Assembly: GCA_903907865.1 (NCBI GenBank)
Contig: CAIVPR010000184.1
Coordinates: 1-35,874 of the forward strand
DNA length: 35,874 nucleotides
Source of the DNA: an uncultured Acidobacteriia bacterium
GTDB lineage: Bacteria; Acidobacteriota; Terriglobia; Bryobacterales; Bryobacteraceae
Direction: 5' to 3'
Both the position numbers and the translations under genes were made by a program. Below, in pieces: positions 27,691-35,650 of the stretch. The notes under the pieces are model-generated. The model had not been told where the DNA came from and did not search any database. It worked only from the letters and a program-made list of their open reading frames with translations. How positions within the stretch are numbered: position 1 is the stretch's first letter; each line of letters starts with the position of its first letter.

Positions 27691-28673
27691 TGCGCGGCGG
27701 ACTCCCCTTCAGTTGTTGTCGCTTTGGCACCGGATTCGGCGCGTGTCAGGTCGAGGAAGATCTCCTCGAGCGAATCGCCGATGGTCTTCAGTTCCGTCAA
27801 GTTCCAGCCTGATTGGACAATGGCGCGCGCCAAGTCGGGCCGCAGCATGTCCTTTTCGCCTTCAAGGCCTTCGACCTCGAACGCCAGCAGGCCCTCGCGC
27901 GCGTCCCTCGACAGCACGCGGGCCACCCCCCGTACTTCCTCCAGCCGCTGCCGGACCGCCACCGCGTCACCGCCCGCAACCTCGATCGACACCGTCTCGG
28001 TCGACTTGCCCCGCTTGTGCAGGTTCGCCACCGAGTCCGACGCGATGATCTCGCCGTTGTTGATGATGATGACGTTGCTGCAGGAGGCCTCCACTTCCGA
28101 AAGGATGTGGGTGCTCAGGATGATGGTGTGGTCGCCGGAGAGGCTGGCGACCAGTTCGCGGACATGGAGCTGCTGTTCCGGATCGAGGCCCGAGGTGGGC
28201 TCGTCGAGGATCAGCACCGGAGGGTTGTGGATGATCGCCTGCGCGATGCCCACCCGCTGCCGGTAGCCCTTGGAGAGCTTGCCGATAATCTTGTGCTTGA
28301 CGTCCCCCAGCGCGGCGCGCTCGCACACCTCGTCGATGCGCTTGGCGATGTCGCCCTTGGGCATGTTCTTGAGTTTCGCGACGAACTCGAGGTATTCCGC
28401 CACCTCCATCTCCGGGTAGACCGGCGGGGTTTCGGGCAGGTAACCGATGTTCCGTTTCACGTCGAGCGGCTGCTCGAGGACATCGAAACCGGCTACGCTC
28501 GCCTTGCCCGCGGTCGGCGGGAGAAAGCAGGTCAGGACGCGCATCGTGGTCGTCTTCCCGGCACCGTTCTTGCCGAGGAACCCTACGATTTCGCCCTTGC
28601 CCACTTCGAAGGAGATGTTTTTGACCGCGACGTTGCGCGCGTATCGCTTGGTCAGACCTTCGACTTTGATCAT
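27687..28673 (-). CDS. ABC transporter ATP-binding protein, GldA-like
   Basis: 328 residues from ATG at 28673. Walker A GKNGAGKTT (34-42), signature LSKGYRQR, Walker B LILDEPTSGLDP and the switch His in ILSTHILSEVE are all present. The C-terminal ~90 residues form the extra domain usual in multidrug/gliding-type ATPases. It is the first gene of a leftward operon in which ATPase, permease, GldG-like and DUF4340 genes overlap by 1-4 bases, followed closely by pncB and pncA. No clear ribosome binding site is visible before the start. Confidence 0.95.
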   Translation of the reverse strand: MIKVEGLTKRYARNVAVKNISFEVGKGEIVGFLGKNGAGKTTTMRVLTCFLPPTAGKASVAGFDVLEQPLDVKRNIGYLPETPPVYPEMEVAEYLEFVAKLKNMPKGDIAKRIDEVCERAALGDVKHKIIGKLSKGYRQRVGIAQAIIHNPPVLILDEPTSGLDPEQQLHVRELVASLSGDHTIILSTHILSEVEASCSNVIIINNGEIIASDSVANLHKRGKSTETVSIEVAGGDAVAVRQRLEEVRGVARVLSRDAREGLLAFEVEGLEGEKDMLRPDLARAIVQSGWNLTELKTIGDSLEEIFLDLTRAESGAKATTTEGESAAQ

Positions 28674-29003
28674 ATGTTTGTTTTTGACGGATGTCTCCCG
28701 GGACGGTTACGTCCCGGCTTCAATCATGGGACGGTTACGCTCACGCGAAGCACGCCCCGGCGAAGATTATGATATCAACCACCCACGCGGTTCGACGCGG
28801 TCGCGGCCTTCATCCGTGACCGATGGAATGGTATCGCTCGGCTCCGCGAGGTTCACTGTCGCGGCCGGGCGGAAAAATCTGCCCCGTTCGGCCCCCGTGA
28901 AGTCGTATTCCCGCTTCATACCAGCAACGTTGGCCCTCCCTCGCGTGACCGAGCCGCGACCGCGAGGGAGCGTTTGTTTCGCCCTTATGTTCAACCCTTA
29001 TGT
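28674..29003. other. Intergenic region upstream of the ABC operon
   Basis: About 330 bases without a convincing gene. It should hold the promoter of the leftward ABC/NAD operon and the 3' untranslated end of the CDGSH gene. It contains the short repeat GGGACGGTTACG twice (28691-28702 and 28729-28740) and the interspersed hairpin at 28936-28979. Confidence 0.5.
28936..28979. repeat. Second copy of the GAGCCGCGACCGCGAGGG interspersed repeat
   Basis: 28951-28978 matches the arm of the 22101-22177 element over 28 bases (exact complement of the left arm). It also forms its own hairpin here: CTCCCTCGCG (28936-28945) with CGCGAGGGAG (28961-28970). Confidence 0.75.
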
Positions 29004-29237
29004 TTAGACCTTGGGTTTCGGCGCGGGGAGATCCCGTGCCACGACCTTGTCCTGAAAACCCTGCCGCGCGTGCGAACCGTCGCAGAACGGCTTGTTCTGC
29101 GAGAGCCCGCAACGGCAAAGGCCGATCACCGTCCGCCCTCCAAGCCCGAAGGCCTGACCCTGCGGATCGCAAATTTCGAAATCCCCTTCGACGCGGATGG
29201 ACCCGTCGTTGTTCACCGTGATTTTGGTAGCTGCCAT
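29004..29237 (-). CDS. CDGSH iron-sulfur domain protein
   Basis: 77 residues from ATG at 29237. The CDGSH signature C-x-C-x2-S-x3-P-x-C-D-G-S-H is complete (CRCGLSQNKPFCDGSH) and binds one 2Fe-2S cluster through three Cys and one His. The short N-terminal strands (ATKITVNNDGSIRVEGDFEI) and Pro/Lys tail fit the small stand-alone bacterial members, which are thought to act in electron transfer or iron/redox handling. No partner gene is adjacent; repeats flank it on the right. Confidence 0.92.
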   Translation of the reverse strand: MAATKITVNNDGSIRVEGDFEICDPQGQAFGLGGRTVIGLCRCGLSQNKPFCDGSHARQGFQDKVVARDLPAPKPKV

Positions 29238-29307
29238 GCGTCACGATTGTACCGTGCAACCCGGCGTCGCTCCCTTTTGTATTACCGGCCCGCAACTTCC
29301 GCCTCTG

Positions 29308-29376
29308 CTCCGTTGTGGGGCAGGATGGCATCCTGCGGCGGGGTCGCCGACACCGCCACGCGCCCTAGAGGCGCGT
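29308..29376. repeat. Interspersed GTTGTGGGGCAGG repeat, copy A
   Basis: CTCCGTTGTGGGGCAGGATGG followed by CATCCTGCGGCGGGGTCGCC and a CCACGCGCC..AGAGGCGCG hairpin. It is the first of five related copies (A-E) in the window. The 29238-29711 gap otherwise holds a second diverged block (about 29440-29560, TGTGGGGCGGGCAATGTTGC, then GTGCCGGACTTATCCA), parts of which recur near 32248 and 34962. I see no gene in the gap. Confidence 0.7.
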
Positions 29377-29711
29377 ATTTACTTCGACTCCACCCCGTTG
29401 TACTACCTGACCGCAACTTCTTTGCAGCTTGCAACGCTACCGACCGTGGGGCGGGCAATGTTGCCCGCGGCGGATTCTCGGTCGTAGACAAGTGCCGGAC
29501 TTATCCAAGCACAAGGTCGCCGAGCGTTTGCGCCACTGGTCAGGGCTTTCAGCCGCCTCATGCGCCACACGGCGCAGGTTGCTTGCACATGCTCTCGCCA
29601 ACCCCCCTTCATCACCCAAAATCCCCTGTAAGAAACTCCCCGCCTCCCTCATCTCTTCTCAGCACCCGTCCGCTCGCGATAAACTATCCCAAAGGGTTTC
29701 TGCAAATCGAC

Positions 29712-31793
29712 ATGCGCCGAACACTTCCCATCCGCATCGCCGCGTTGCCAATCGCGGTCGCTCTCACCCTCTCGACCGCCTCCGCCCAGACTCCGTCGCG
29801 CGCCAAGCGGGGCATGGAAGCCGTCGGCAGTGCCGACCCGCTGTCCGCCGCCGGTCCCAAACGCCGCGCGCTGGTCGTCGGCAACGACACCTATACCTAC
29901 CAGAAGCAACTGCGCAATGCCGTCAACGACGCCCGCGCCGTCTCCACCACCCTCCGCGAACTCGACTTCGTCGTCACCGAACTCGACGACGCCAACCTCA
30001 AGGACCTCAAAGCCGGCGTCCAGCGCTTCTTCGCTTCGATCCAGCCCGGCGACGTCGCCCTCTTCTTCTACTCCGGCCACGGCATCCAGATCAACAACGT
30101 CAACTACCTGCTCCCGGTGGATTTCAACGAGACCCTGGAAACGCAGGTCCAGTTCGCCGCCGAGCCCGCCCAGGCCATCCTCGACGGCATGGGCGAAAAG
30201 GGTGCCCGGCTCAGCCTGATGGTCCTCGACGCTTGCCGCAACAACCCGCTGGCCCGGGTCGGCAACGGCAAGTCCCTGCCCAAGGGCCTCGCCCAGATGC
30301 AATCGGCCGCAGGCACGTTCATCGCCTTCGCCACCGCGGCCGGTGCCACCGCCTCTGACCAGTCCGACGCCGCCAATGGCCTCTACACCACCCATTTCCT
30401 CAAGGTGCTGGAAAAGCCGGGCCTTTCGTACCTCGAGGTTTTCCGCCAGACCGGCGAGGCCGTGGCCGAGTCCTCCGGGCACCAGCAGATTCCCTGGATG
30501 TCCGGCGCGGTCGGGGGCGGAAACTTTGTCTTCCGTGAACCCGGTGTTCTGGACCGGCGTCTGGAGGCCGTCAACGCCGAGATCCGCCGCCTAAAAGACC
30601 AGCAGGCCGCCAAGGACGCCGAGGCTACCGCCAACCAGACAGCCGAGCAGCTGCGGCGGGCGGCGCTCGAAAGGAAGGTCCGCGAGGCCGAACTGGAGAG
30701 GCTGTCGAACGAGGCCCGGAACGTGGAGGCTGCGAAACTCCGGGCCGGTGAAATCGACGCCGAAGTGGGCAAGCTGGCCGATTCCGACCGCAAGCGCCAG
30801 CGAGACCTAGCCGACGCCGAGGAACAGGCGCGGAGGCTGCGCGAGCAAGTCCGCCAAGCCCCCAAAGTCAACACGCTGGACGAGGCGCACAAGCGGGTGG
30901 ACGCGCTGAACCGCCAACTGTCCGACGTCCGGGCGAAGGCCGTCGCGGACCGAAAGAAGGCGCTCGATGACCTCGAAGCCGCCTACCGCCCGCTCCGGGA
31001 GATGCTGGCGAAGGATCCCGTCCCCGACGAGTTCGGCGCTCCCGAGGGCAATGCCAAGGCGCTGGTCGACGCGCGCACCAAACGCCAGGATCACCAGACC
31101 AAGTTCGATGCCGCAAAACGACAGATCGAATCGCAATATGCCGCCAAGCTGGCGAACCGCCCGGAGACGGAGGAGATCCAACGGCTGTCCCGGCAGACGT
31201 TCACGGTGGTGGAACCGGCCAAGTGGGTCGGAGCCTATGACAACGTCAACCAACTGGTGACGGTGGAGTCAGGCGGAGCCACCTACTTTGTGCCAGTTCC
31301 GAGGGAGAATGCTCGGGAACTCGGGGCTATCCGCAATGACGCCACAATGCAATTCACCCGGACTTTCGACGGCGCGTTGGTGGCGAAGGTGAAGCCGGAA
31401 TTGGTGGGGCTGCGGGGGGAGATGTTTCCGGTTTCGGTCGCTCCAGATCCGCCAGGTGTTTGGACTGATCCGAAGACCCGTCTGATGTGGCCGAAGTCGG
31501 ATAACGTGGAATATTTAGCCCAAGACGCCGCGAGGAAATACTGTTCGTCCCTTGGGTTGGCGGGGTATCGGGATTGGCGGTTGCCCTCGATTGTGGAACT
31601 GAAATCGCTGTACGAGCCATCGTTTCGCAATGCCTCGCCTCCATTTCATACTAAGGGCGGGATCACGCTGAGTGATTGGTGGATGTGGGGTTCGGAGGCT
31701 GGCCTGGGCCTCGTCTTCGGCTCGGGCGAGTCCAACCAGCACCGCGACTTCTACTTCAATAGGGTGCTTTGCGTGCGTCCTGCCGGAGAATGA
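29712..31793 (+). CDS. Secreted caspase-family protein with coiled coil and DUF1566-like C-terminal domain
   Basis: 693 residues from ATG at 29712. Signal peptide RTLPIRIAALPIAVALTLST. Residues ~50-275 are a peptidase C14 domain: RRALVVGNDTYTYQKQLRNA, catalytic His123 in FYSGHG and Cys175 in VLDACRNNPL. Residues ~281-480 form a long Ala/Arg/Glu-rich coiled coil. After a middle domain (~490-575), residues ~580-693 match the DUF1566/Lcl C-terminal fold (GVWTDPKTRLMWPKSDN, GLAGYRDWRLPSIVELKSL, FYFNRVLCVRPAG), which is C-type-lectin-like. Its architecture parallels the DGR target at 13257-15170: secreted caspase plus lectin-like end. No template for it is visible here. Confidence 0.9.
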   Translation: MRRTLPIRIAALPIAVALTLSTASAQTPSRAKRGMEAVGSADPLSAAGPKRRALVVGNDTYTYQKQLRNAVNDARAVSTTLRELDFVVTELDDANLKDLKAGVQRFFASIQPGDVALFFYSGHGIQINNVNYLLPVDFNETLETQVQFAAEPAQAILDGMGEKGARLSLMVLDACRNNPLARVGNGKSLPKGLAQMQSAAGTFIAFATAAGATASDQSDAANGLYTTHFLKVLEKPGLSYLEVFRQTGEAVAESSGHQQIPWMSGAVGGGNFVFREPGVLDRRLEAVNAEIRRLKDQQAAKDAEATANQTAEQLRRAALERKVREAELERLSNEARNVEAAKLRAGEIDAEVGKLADSDRKRQRDLADAEEQARRLREQVRQAPKVNTLDEAHKRVDALNRQLSDVRAKAVADRKKALDDLEAAYRPLREMLAKDPVPDEFGAPEGNAKALVDARTKRQDHQTKFDAAKRQIESQYAAKLANRPETEEIQRLSRQTFTVVEPAKWVGAYDNVNQLVTVESGGATYFVPVPRENARELGAIRNDATMQFTRTFDGALVAKVKPELVGLRGEMFPVSVAPDPPGVWTDPKTRLMWPKSDNVEYLAQDAARKYCSSLGLAGYRDWRLPSIVELKSLYEPSFRNASPPFHTKGGITLSDWWMWGSEAGLGLVFGSGESNQHRDFYFNRVLCVRPAGE

Positions 31794-31879
31794 TCGGGTA
31801 TTTGGTTATTCGATTATTTGATTATTTAATGCCGTAAACCTTAGGAGCGTGGATAGCGCACGGTAGAGCGGGCCTTTGA

Positions 31880-31904
31880 GCGCGCCGGTCGCAGACCGGC
31901 GCGC
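31880..31904. repeat. Perfect 11-bp GC hairpin
   Basis: GCGCGCCGGTC and GACCGGCGCGC around the loop GCA. No U-run follows on either strand, so a terminator is unlikely; a repeat-element core or RNA stem is more plausible. Confidence 0.6.
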
Positions 31905-31923
31905 CCGCCAAACCCACCTCGGA

Positions 31924-32091
31924 TCAAGCGAATTCATCCCATCCGTCCGCGTCCCAAGACAACGGCTCGTCTCCGCCGGAAAACTCATCGTCTGCTGCCG
32001 GAACCGCCACGTAAGCTGGCGCATCGGTACCGACATCGGCCCTGGACGCCAAGAGTGGAATCATTTCGTCGGCGCTCAACCGTCGGATCAT
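31924..32091 (-). CDS. Possible small acidic protein, doubtful
   Basis: A 55-residue frame from ATG at 32091: IRRLSADEMIPLLASRAD at the start and an acidic end, FSGGDEPLSWDADGWDEFA. Its composition looks more protein-like than the shadow frames around it, but no family, ribosome binding site or neighbour supports it. It could be chance. Confidence 0.25.
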   Translation of the reverse strand: MIRRLSADEMIPLLASRADVGTDAPAYVAVPAADDEFSGGDEPLSWDADGWDEFA

Positions 32092-32196
32092 ACAACCGAA
32101 GGCTACCAAATCCCGCTACGAATAATTCGTGCCGCCCAGACCGCACTCCAACCTGACGTTGATTGCCGTTTCCGTTGTGGAGCAGTTTGCCTGTGC

Positions 32197-32329
32197 TCCG
32201 TTGTGGGGCAGGCTGGCAGCCTGCGGCGGGGTTTCCAGTCGCAGGCCTGTGCCGGACTTATCCAGGTAGTCTCTCACTTGTTAAATCGTCGCCACTGGTC
32301 AACACCGCCACGCGCCCCAAGGGCGCGCA
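32197..32329. repeat. Interspersed GTTGTGGGGCAGG repeat, copy B (extended)
   Basis: CTCCGTTGTGGGGCAGGCTGG, then CAGCCTGCGGCGGGG, GTGCCGGACTTATCCA, CGCCACTGGTCAA, and a hairpin CCACGCGCCCCAAGGGCGCGC. It joins motifs that are split in copy A and its diverged downstream block at 29440-29560. Confidence 0.65.
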
Positions 32330-32384
32330 CCTACCTGCGACTCCGCGACCCTGTCTGCGGCTCCCGATCGGCCAATGTCTGACT

Positions 32385-33104
32385 CTAGGCCTGTTCCGGA
32401 TCCACCACTGCTGCCTCCGTGGCTTGCTCTTCGTAGCTATCTTCGAGGTAGAAACTCGCATTTCGAACCGACGCCATGGGTAGCGTAAGAACAAAGTCTT
32501 CCAGAAACGCCTCGAATTCATTGTCGCTGAGATCGGCCGCCCTCTCCGCGTAATCCGCTTCGTACCGGTGCGTGCAAATGACCCGGAGGGTTTCTTTGTC
32601 CTGATACCCAGTCCGTGCAGGCAAGAGACGAAAGTACTTCTCTTTGACATTGAGCTCAGGCCACTCCTTTATCAGGCCCGAAACCCACGTCCGGTTGTCG
32701 AGGGACAACGACACTATGCGGTTCTCATCGAGAGCCTTCGACATGAATATCAACAGGTATCCGCCGGAGTTCTTCACTTCCTTGCGCCGACACTTTTCGT
32801 TGTCGAGCCAGATATTGCAGGTTTTGGCGGAAACGTATGCGAGCGGCACCGAGAGGAGAAATGTCCCGAAATAGGGCAGATCGACGATAGACGCCCAGTG
32901 CGGGCGAAGCATCCAAAAAACTGGAAACAGCTTGCTGAAACACACCACGAGCCTCGAGACGATGAGCAGTACAAGCCCGGCCAAGGACGATTCGAAGAGC
33001 AACGGGTAACCGTCCAAAAGGCGCGTCCTGAATCGGAAGAGATGGCAGGTTCTGACAAACACAAAGCCCGCCAGGAGTGCCAGGATAAGCAGGTTGCTTG
33101 GCAT
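32385..33104 (-). CDS. Hypothetical membrane protein
   Basis: 239 residues from ATG at 33104 (PSNLLILALLAGFVF). The N-terminal half has about three hydrophobic segments (LLILALLAGFVFVR, LAGLVLLIVSRLVVCFSKLF, YFGTFLLSVPLAYVSA). The C-terminal half is soluble and charged (KALDENRIVSLSLDNRTWVS, ENRIVSLSLDNRTWVSGLIK, CTHRYEADYAERAADLSDNE), ending in an acidic tail. It starts 19 bases after the upstream small gene, so the two are probably one transcript. I do not recognise the family. Confidence 0.6.
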   Translation of the reverse strand: MPSNLLILALLAGFVFVRTCHLFRFRTRLLDGYPLLFESSLAGLVLLIVSRLVVCFSKLFPVFWMLRPHWASIVDLPYFGTFLLSVPLAYVSAKTCNIWLDNEKCRRKEVKNSGGYLLIFMSKALDENRIVSLSLDNRTWVSGLIKEWPELNVKEKYFRLLPARTGYQDKETLRVICTHRYEADYAERAADLSDNEFEAFLEDFVLTLPMASVRNASFYLEDSYEEQATEAAVVDPEQA

Positions 33105-33123
33105 GAACTCGGCGCTGGCCGCT

Positions 33124-33354
33124 CTAGGCCTTCGAAGTGTGACGATTCGTGCGGACCACAACAGCCCCCGGAATCACTTGCTTCCGCATCCGTTCCAGCC
33201 GGTCCATAACGCCCTTGGACTTGACGAGCTTTCCGAGATCCTCAACCACAAGCGAACCATTATCGGCCATCTTGTAGAAACGTTCCTGGTCGCCGCTGCC
33301 GAACCGCACCTGGACGTCAGGATTGTCGGAGAGCTTCTTGGACAAGTTTGCCAC
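33124..33354 (-). CDS. Small hypothetical protein
   Basis: 76 residues from GTG at 33354 with AGGGG just upstream (ANLSKKLSDNPDVQVRFGSG). A compact, charged sequence (DQERFYKMADNGSLVVEDLG, VMDRLERMRKQVIPGAVVVR) with no membrane segment. It probably heads a two-gene transcript with the membrane protein downstream. Function unknown; a regulator or partner of that protein is possible but unsupported. Confidence 0.55.
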   Translation of the reverse strand: MANLSKKLSDNPDVQVRFGSGDQERFYKMADNGSLVVEDLGKLVKSKGVMDRLERMRKQVIPGAVVVRTNRHTSKA

Positions 33355-33441
33355 TTGCCCCTAGGATACTGCTTTTGGTCGCGGGACGCAAGGACGGTCA
33401 ATATCGATTCGGGTGCCCACCCTTGTATCGGACATCTTCCT

Positions 33442-33531
33442 TTCCGTTGTGGGGCAGAGTGGCACCCAGGCGTGGCACCCTGCGCGGAGGTCGCCGACCT
33501 CCCCACGCGCCAAAAGGCGCGCCCTCGACCG
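33442..33531. repeat. Interspersed GTTGTGGGGCAGG repeat, copy C
   Basis: TTCCGTTGTGGGGCAGAGTGG, then CCCTGCGCGGAGGTCGCCGA with CCTCCCCACGCGCCAAAAGG. The inner palindrome GAGGTCGCCGACCTC and the GCGCC-AAAA-GGCGC stem are well preserved. It lies just before the RT pseudogene. Confidence 0.75.
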
Positions 33532-33583
33532 CAACATCTGCCCCCATCCACCATCCTGTGCCCCCACCCCCCATCCTGAATCA

Positions 33584-34508
33584 ATGCAACGCACCCCCAA
33601 CCTCTGGCCGACCCTCGCCTCATGGCCCAACCTCGCCCTCGCCCTCCACCGCGCCGCCCTCGGCAAACGCCGCCGGCCCGACGTCGCCACCTTCCTCCTC
33701 GACTGGGAACCCCGCCTCGTCGTCCTGGCCCGCGAACTGGAATCCGGCGACTACCGGCCCGGCCCCTACCGCACCTTCATCGTCCGCGACCCCAAAATGC
33801 GCAAGATCTCCGCCGCCCCCTTCCGCGACCGCGTCGTCCACCACGCCCTCACCCAGGTTCTCGAACCCGTGTTCGAACCACGCTTCGTACGCGAATCCCA
33901 CGCCTGCCGGGTCGGGTTCGGCACCCACACCGCGCTCAACGCCGCCGCCCGCGGGTCGCACGACTACCCCTACGTGCTCCAGTGCGACATTCGCAAATAC
34001 TTCCCGTCCATCGACCACCGGATCCTGAATCAGCAACTCGAACGGGGCGTCAAATGCGCCCGCACCCTGGATCTGGCGGCGAAAATCATCGACGGCTCGA
34101 ACCCGCAGGACGGCCCCGACTTCCTGTTTCCCGGCGACGATCTGTTCACGCCCTGCGAACGCCGTCGCGGTCTCCCCCTCGGCAACCAGACGTCCCAATT
34201 CTTTGCCAACCTACCTGGAAACCCTGCGCCTCCGGCTGCACGACGGCAAGAGCCGCACCTATCCCTGCGCCGACGGCTTCAGCTTCCTCGGCTGGCGGCT
34301 CTTTCCCGACCACAGGCGTCTGGTTCGCGGGAACGTGGTGCGCTTCAACCGGAGGATGAACGCCATGGTCCGCGACTACAGGGCGGGCGAACTCGACCTG
34401 AAGTCCGTGGTGGAGCGTCTGAAGGCTTGGGCCGCCCACGCCAGCCACGGAGACACCTGGCACCTCCGCGAGCGCATCTTCGACCGCCACCCCCTCACCG
34501 CCCCCTAA
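33584..34508 (+). pseudogene. DGR-type reverse transcriptase with the catalytic YxDD region deleted
   Basis: From ATG at 33584 the first frame keeps RT blocks 1-4: ISAAPFRDRVVHHALTQVLE, RESHACRVGFGTHTALN, YVLQCDIRKYFPSIDHRIL (first catalytic Asp), and RGLPLGNQTSQFFAN. The LGNxTSQ form replaces the usual QGxxxSP and marks DGR reverse transcriptases. At about 34208 the sequence jumps, one frame over, to YLETLRLRLHDGKSRTYP, then FSFLGWRLFPDHRRLVRGNV and AWAAHASHGDTWHLRERIF, the normal DGR RT C-terminus. Roughly 40-50 residues that should carry YxDD are absent, and the join is out of frame. Such a protein could not polymerise. Confidence 0.88.
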
Positions 34509-34537
34509 CTCCTGTCTTACATGGCCGGCCCCTCCCC

Positions 34538-34903
34538 CTACCGCAAACTCCTCCGCCAAGCCCCGGCCATCCGCCCAATTGCCTCCAGACTCGTCGCGGC
34601 AAACTCCGGGGCGCGCTCCTTCAACAAACCCAGGTCCGTCGCCGTCCGCAGCAGGATCCGCAGCATGTTAACCGCGTCCACTGCCCGGTCCAAATGCGCC
34701 CTCTTGTCCCGGCTCCACGAAGCCGCATAGAGCGCCTCCAACGCATCCAGCGACCGGGCAAGAATGCGGTCGCCCACACTCGCTCGGAACGACCGTGGAA
34801 ACCGCTCCACCTTGCGAATCAGCCACAAATTGAAGTCATACGCCCGCTGCACCACAACGGCGTTCTCCCCCTGCGCACTAGCGCTGGCATTTGGTTCAGG
34901 CAT
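34538..34903 (-). CDS. avd: Avd-like four-helix-bundle protein (DGR accessory)
   Basis: 121 residues from ATG at 34903 with AGGA 5 bases upstream. Helical throughout: VVQRAYDFNLWLIRKVERFP, RSFRASVGDRILARSLDALE, KRAHLDRAVDAVNMLRILLR, FAATSLEAIGRMAGAWRRS. The FPRSFRxxxGDR segment and the IGRMxGxWRR end are typical of Avd/S23-type four-helix bundles. In DGRs, Avd forms a basic barrel that binds the RT and template RNA and is needed for mutagenic cDNA synthesis. It is intact but lies convergent to the broken RT, an unusual arrangement, and downstream of TR2 on its own strand. Confidence 0.88.
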   Translation of the reverse strand: MPEPNASASAQGENAVVVQRAYDFNLWLIRKVERFPRSFRASVGDRILARSLDALEALYAASWSRDKRAHLDRAVDAVNMLRILLRTATDLGLLKERAPEFAATSLEAIGRMAGAWRRSLR

Positions 34904-35021
34904 CTGGTTCCTGTGTATTACCTGAAGCAACTTCTTCGCAGCTTCTGCCGATTCTGACTGTGGGGCGGCCAATATTGGCCGCGGCGGGCTTTCAGCCAGC
35001 CGTAACCGGAAAGCTCGCTGC

Positions 35022-35101
35022 TGCCGTTGTGGGGCAGGGTGGCTCCCAGGATGGCATCCTGCGCGGAGGTTGCCAACCTCCGCACGCGCCAAAAGGCGCG
35101 G
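35022..35101. repeat. Interspersed GTTGTGGGGCAGG repeat, copy D
   Basis: TGCCGTTGTGGGGCAGGGTGG, then GCATCCTGCGCGGAGGTTGC and CACGCGCCAAAAGGCGCG. It lies between avd and the TR2 RNA. A diverged block just to the left (34917-35000) resembles 29402-29470. Confidence 0.75.
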
Positions 35102-35145
35102 GATTGTTTGCGAATCCGCACGCGGCGTAAGTTGGCGGAGTGCCC

Positions 35146-35495
35146 CAAAAATCTCCCGCTCCGTCAGGCTTCGAGCCTTGCAGCCCTACCACGGGACGGA
35201 GCGGCTTTTTGTGTTTGGCGCCGCAATCCGCGATCCGAAAACCACGACCTGCTTCGCCGGGACCGAAACCCGGAAGCGGAAAGGCACACCCGGGCGGGTC
35301 TTTGAGGGCCGCCGGCCCTGGCCTGTCATCCCGTTGCCCAGCGCACGGAGTGCGCCATTTCTTGAGAGCAGCGGGCTGGTCCGTATCCCCGGCACACCGA
35401 AACCCGTTGTTCTGGTTCCGGTTCGACGGCTGGTTCCTGTTACGCCTGGACGCGCGCGCATTCGACGCATCGTTGTTCCAGGATCCGCCGCGGAG
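35146..35495 (-). ncRNA. Putative DGR template RNA carrying TR2, with terminator-like 3' hairpin
   Basis: The region 3' of TR2 on the minus strand repeats the conserved blocks seen after TR1 (35256-35276, 35207-35219 and CTACCAC near 35186). It ends in a stem of CCGCTCCGTC (35156-35165) and GACGGAGCGG (35195-35204) enclosing a smaller AGGCT/AGCCT stem. On the minus strand GAGATTTTTGG follows, so it looks like an intrinsic terminator. This defines a transcript of roughly 350 nt. The 5' end is not known. Confidence 0.65.
35386..35495 (-). repeat. Orphan DGR template repeat TR2
   Basis: Sense translation reads [19 protein letters not shown] and then RNQPSNRNQNNGFRCAGD, with eight AAC codons. 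This is the hallmark adenine-rich template of FGE/C-type-lectin DGR targets. It is 110 bases, the same length as VR1. An in-frame TGA lies a few codons upstream (S-L-R-G-G is preceded by a stop), so it is not the end of a gene. No matching variable repeat occurs in the window; TR1 and VR1 are related but clearly different. Confidence 0.85.
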
Positions 35496-35650
35496 CGATC
35501 AGGCTTCGTTCCACTTTCATCACTCTACCACCCATGGGTTGCAGGCCGCGCTTGTTGTGATGCAGTTTGCGCCGATTCGTGGCGCACGCACTCTTGCGTG
35601 CCGCGTCGACAATCCTGTCGACGCCTGTTCTTCGTTTGGTTGCGGCTCCG

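Larger units (their letters stand above)
31794..32384. other. Gene-poor stretch with repeats
   Basis: About 590 bases between the caspase gene and the next gene. It holds a perfect 11-bp hairpin (31880-31904), a doubtful small frame (31924-32091) and repeat copy B (32197-32329). I see no other convincing gene. Confidence 0.5.

Noticed and set aside
31845-31905. GGATAGCGC..GGTAGAGCGG considered as a tRNA fragment
   Set aside because: No acceptor stem, anticodon loop or T-arm can be drawn around it.
35386-35495. TR2 considered as the variable end of a decayed target gene
   Set aside because: A stop codon lies in frame just upstream, the AAC codons are intact rather than mutated, and the template RNA flank follows.
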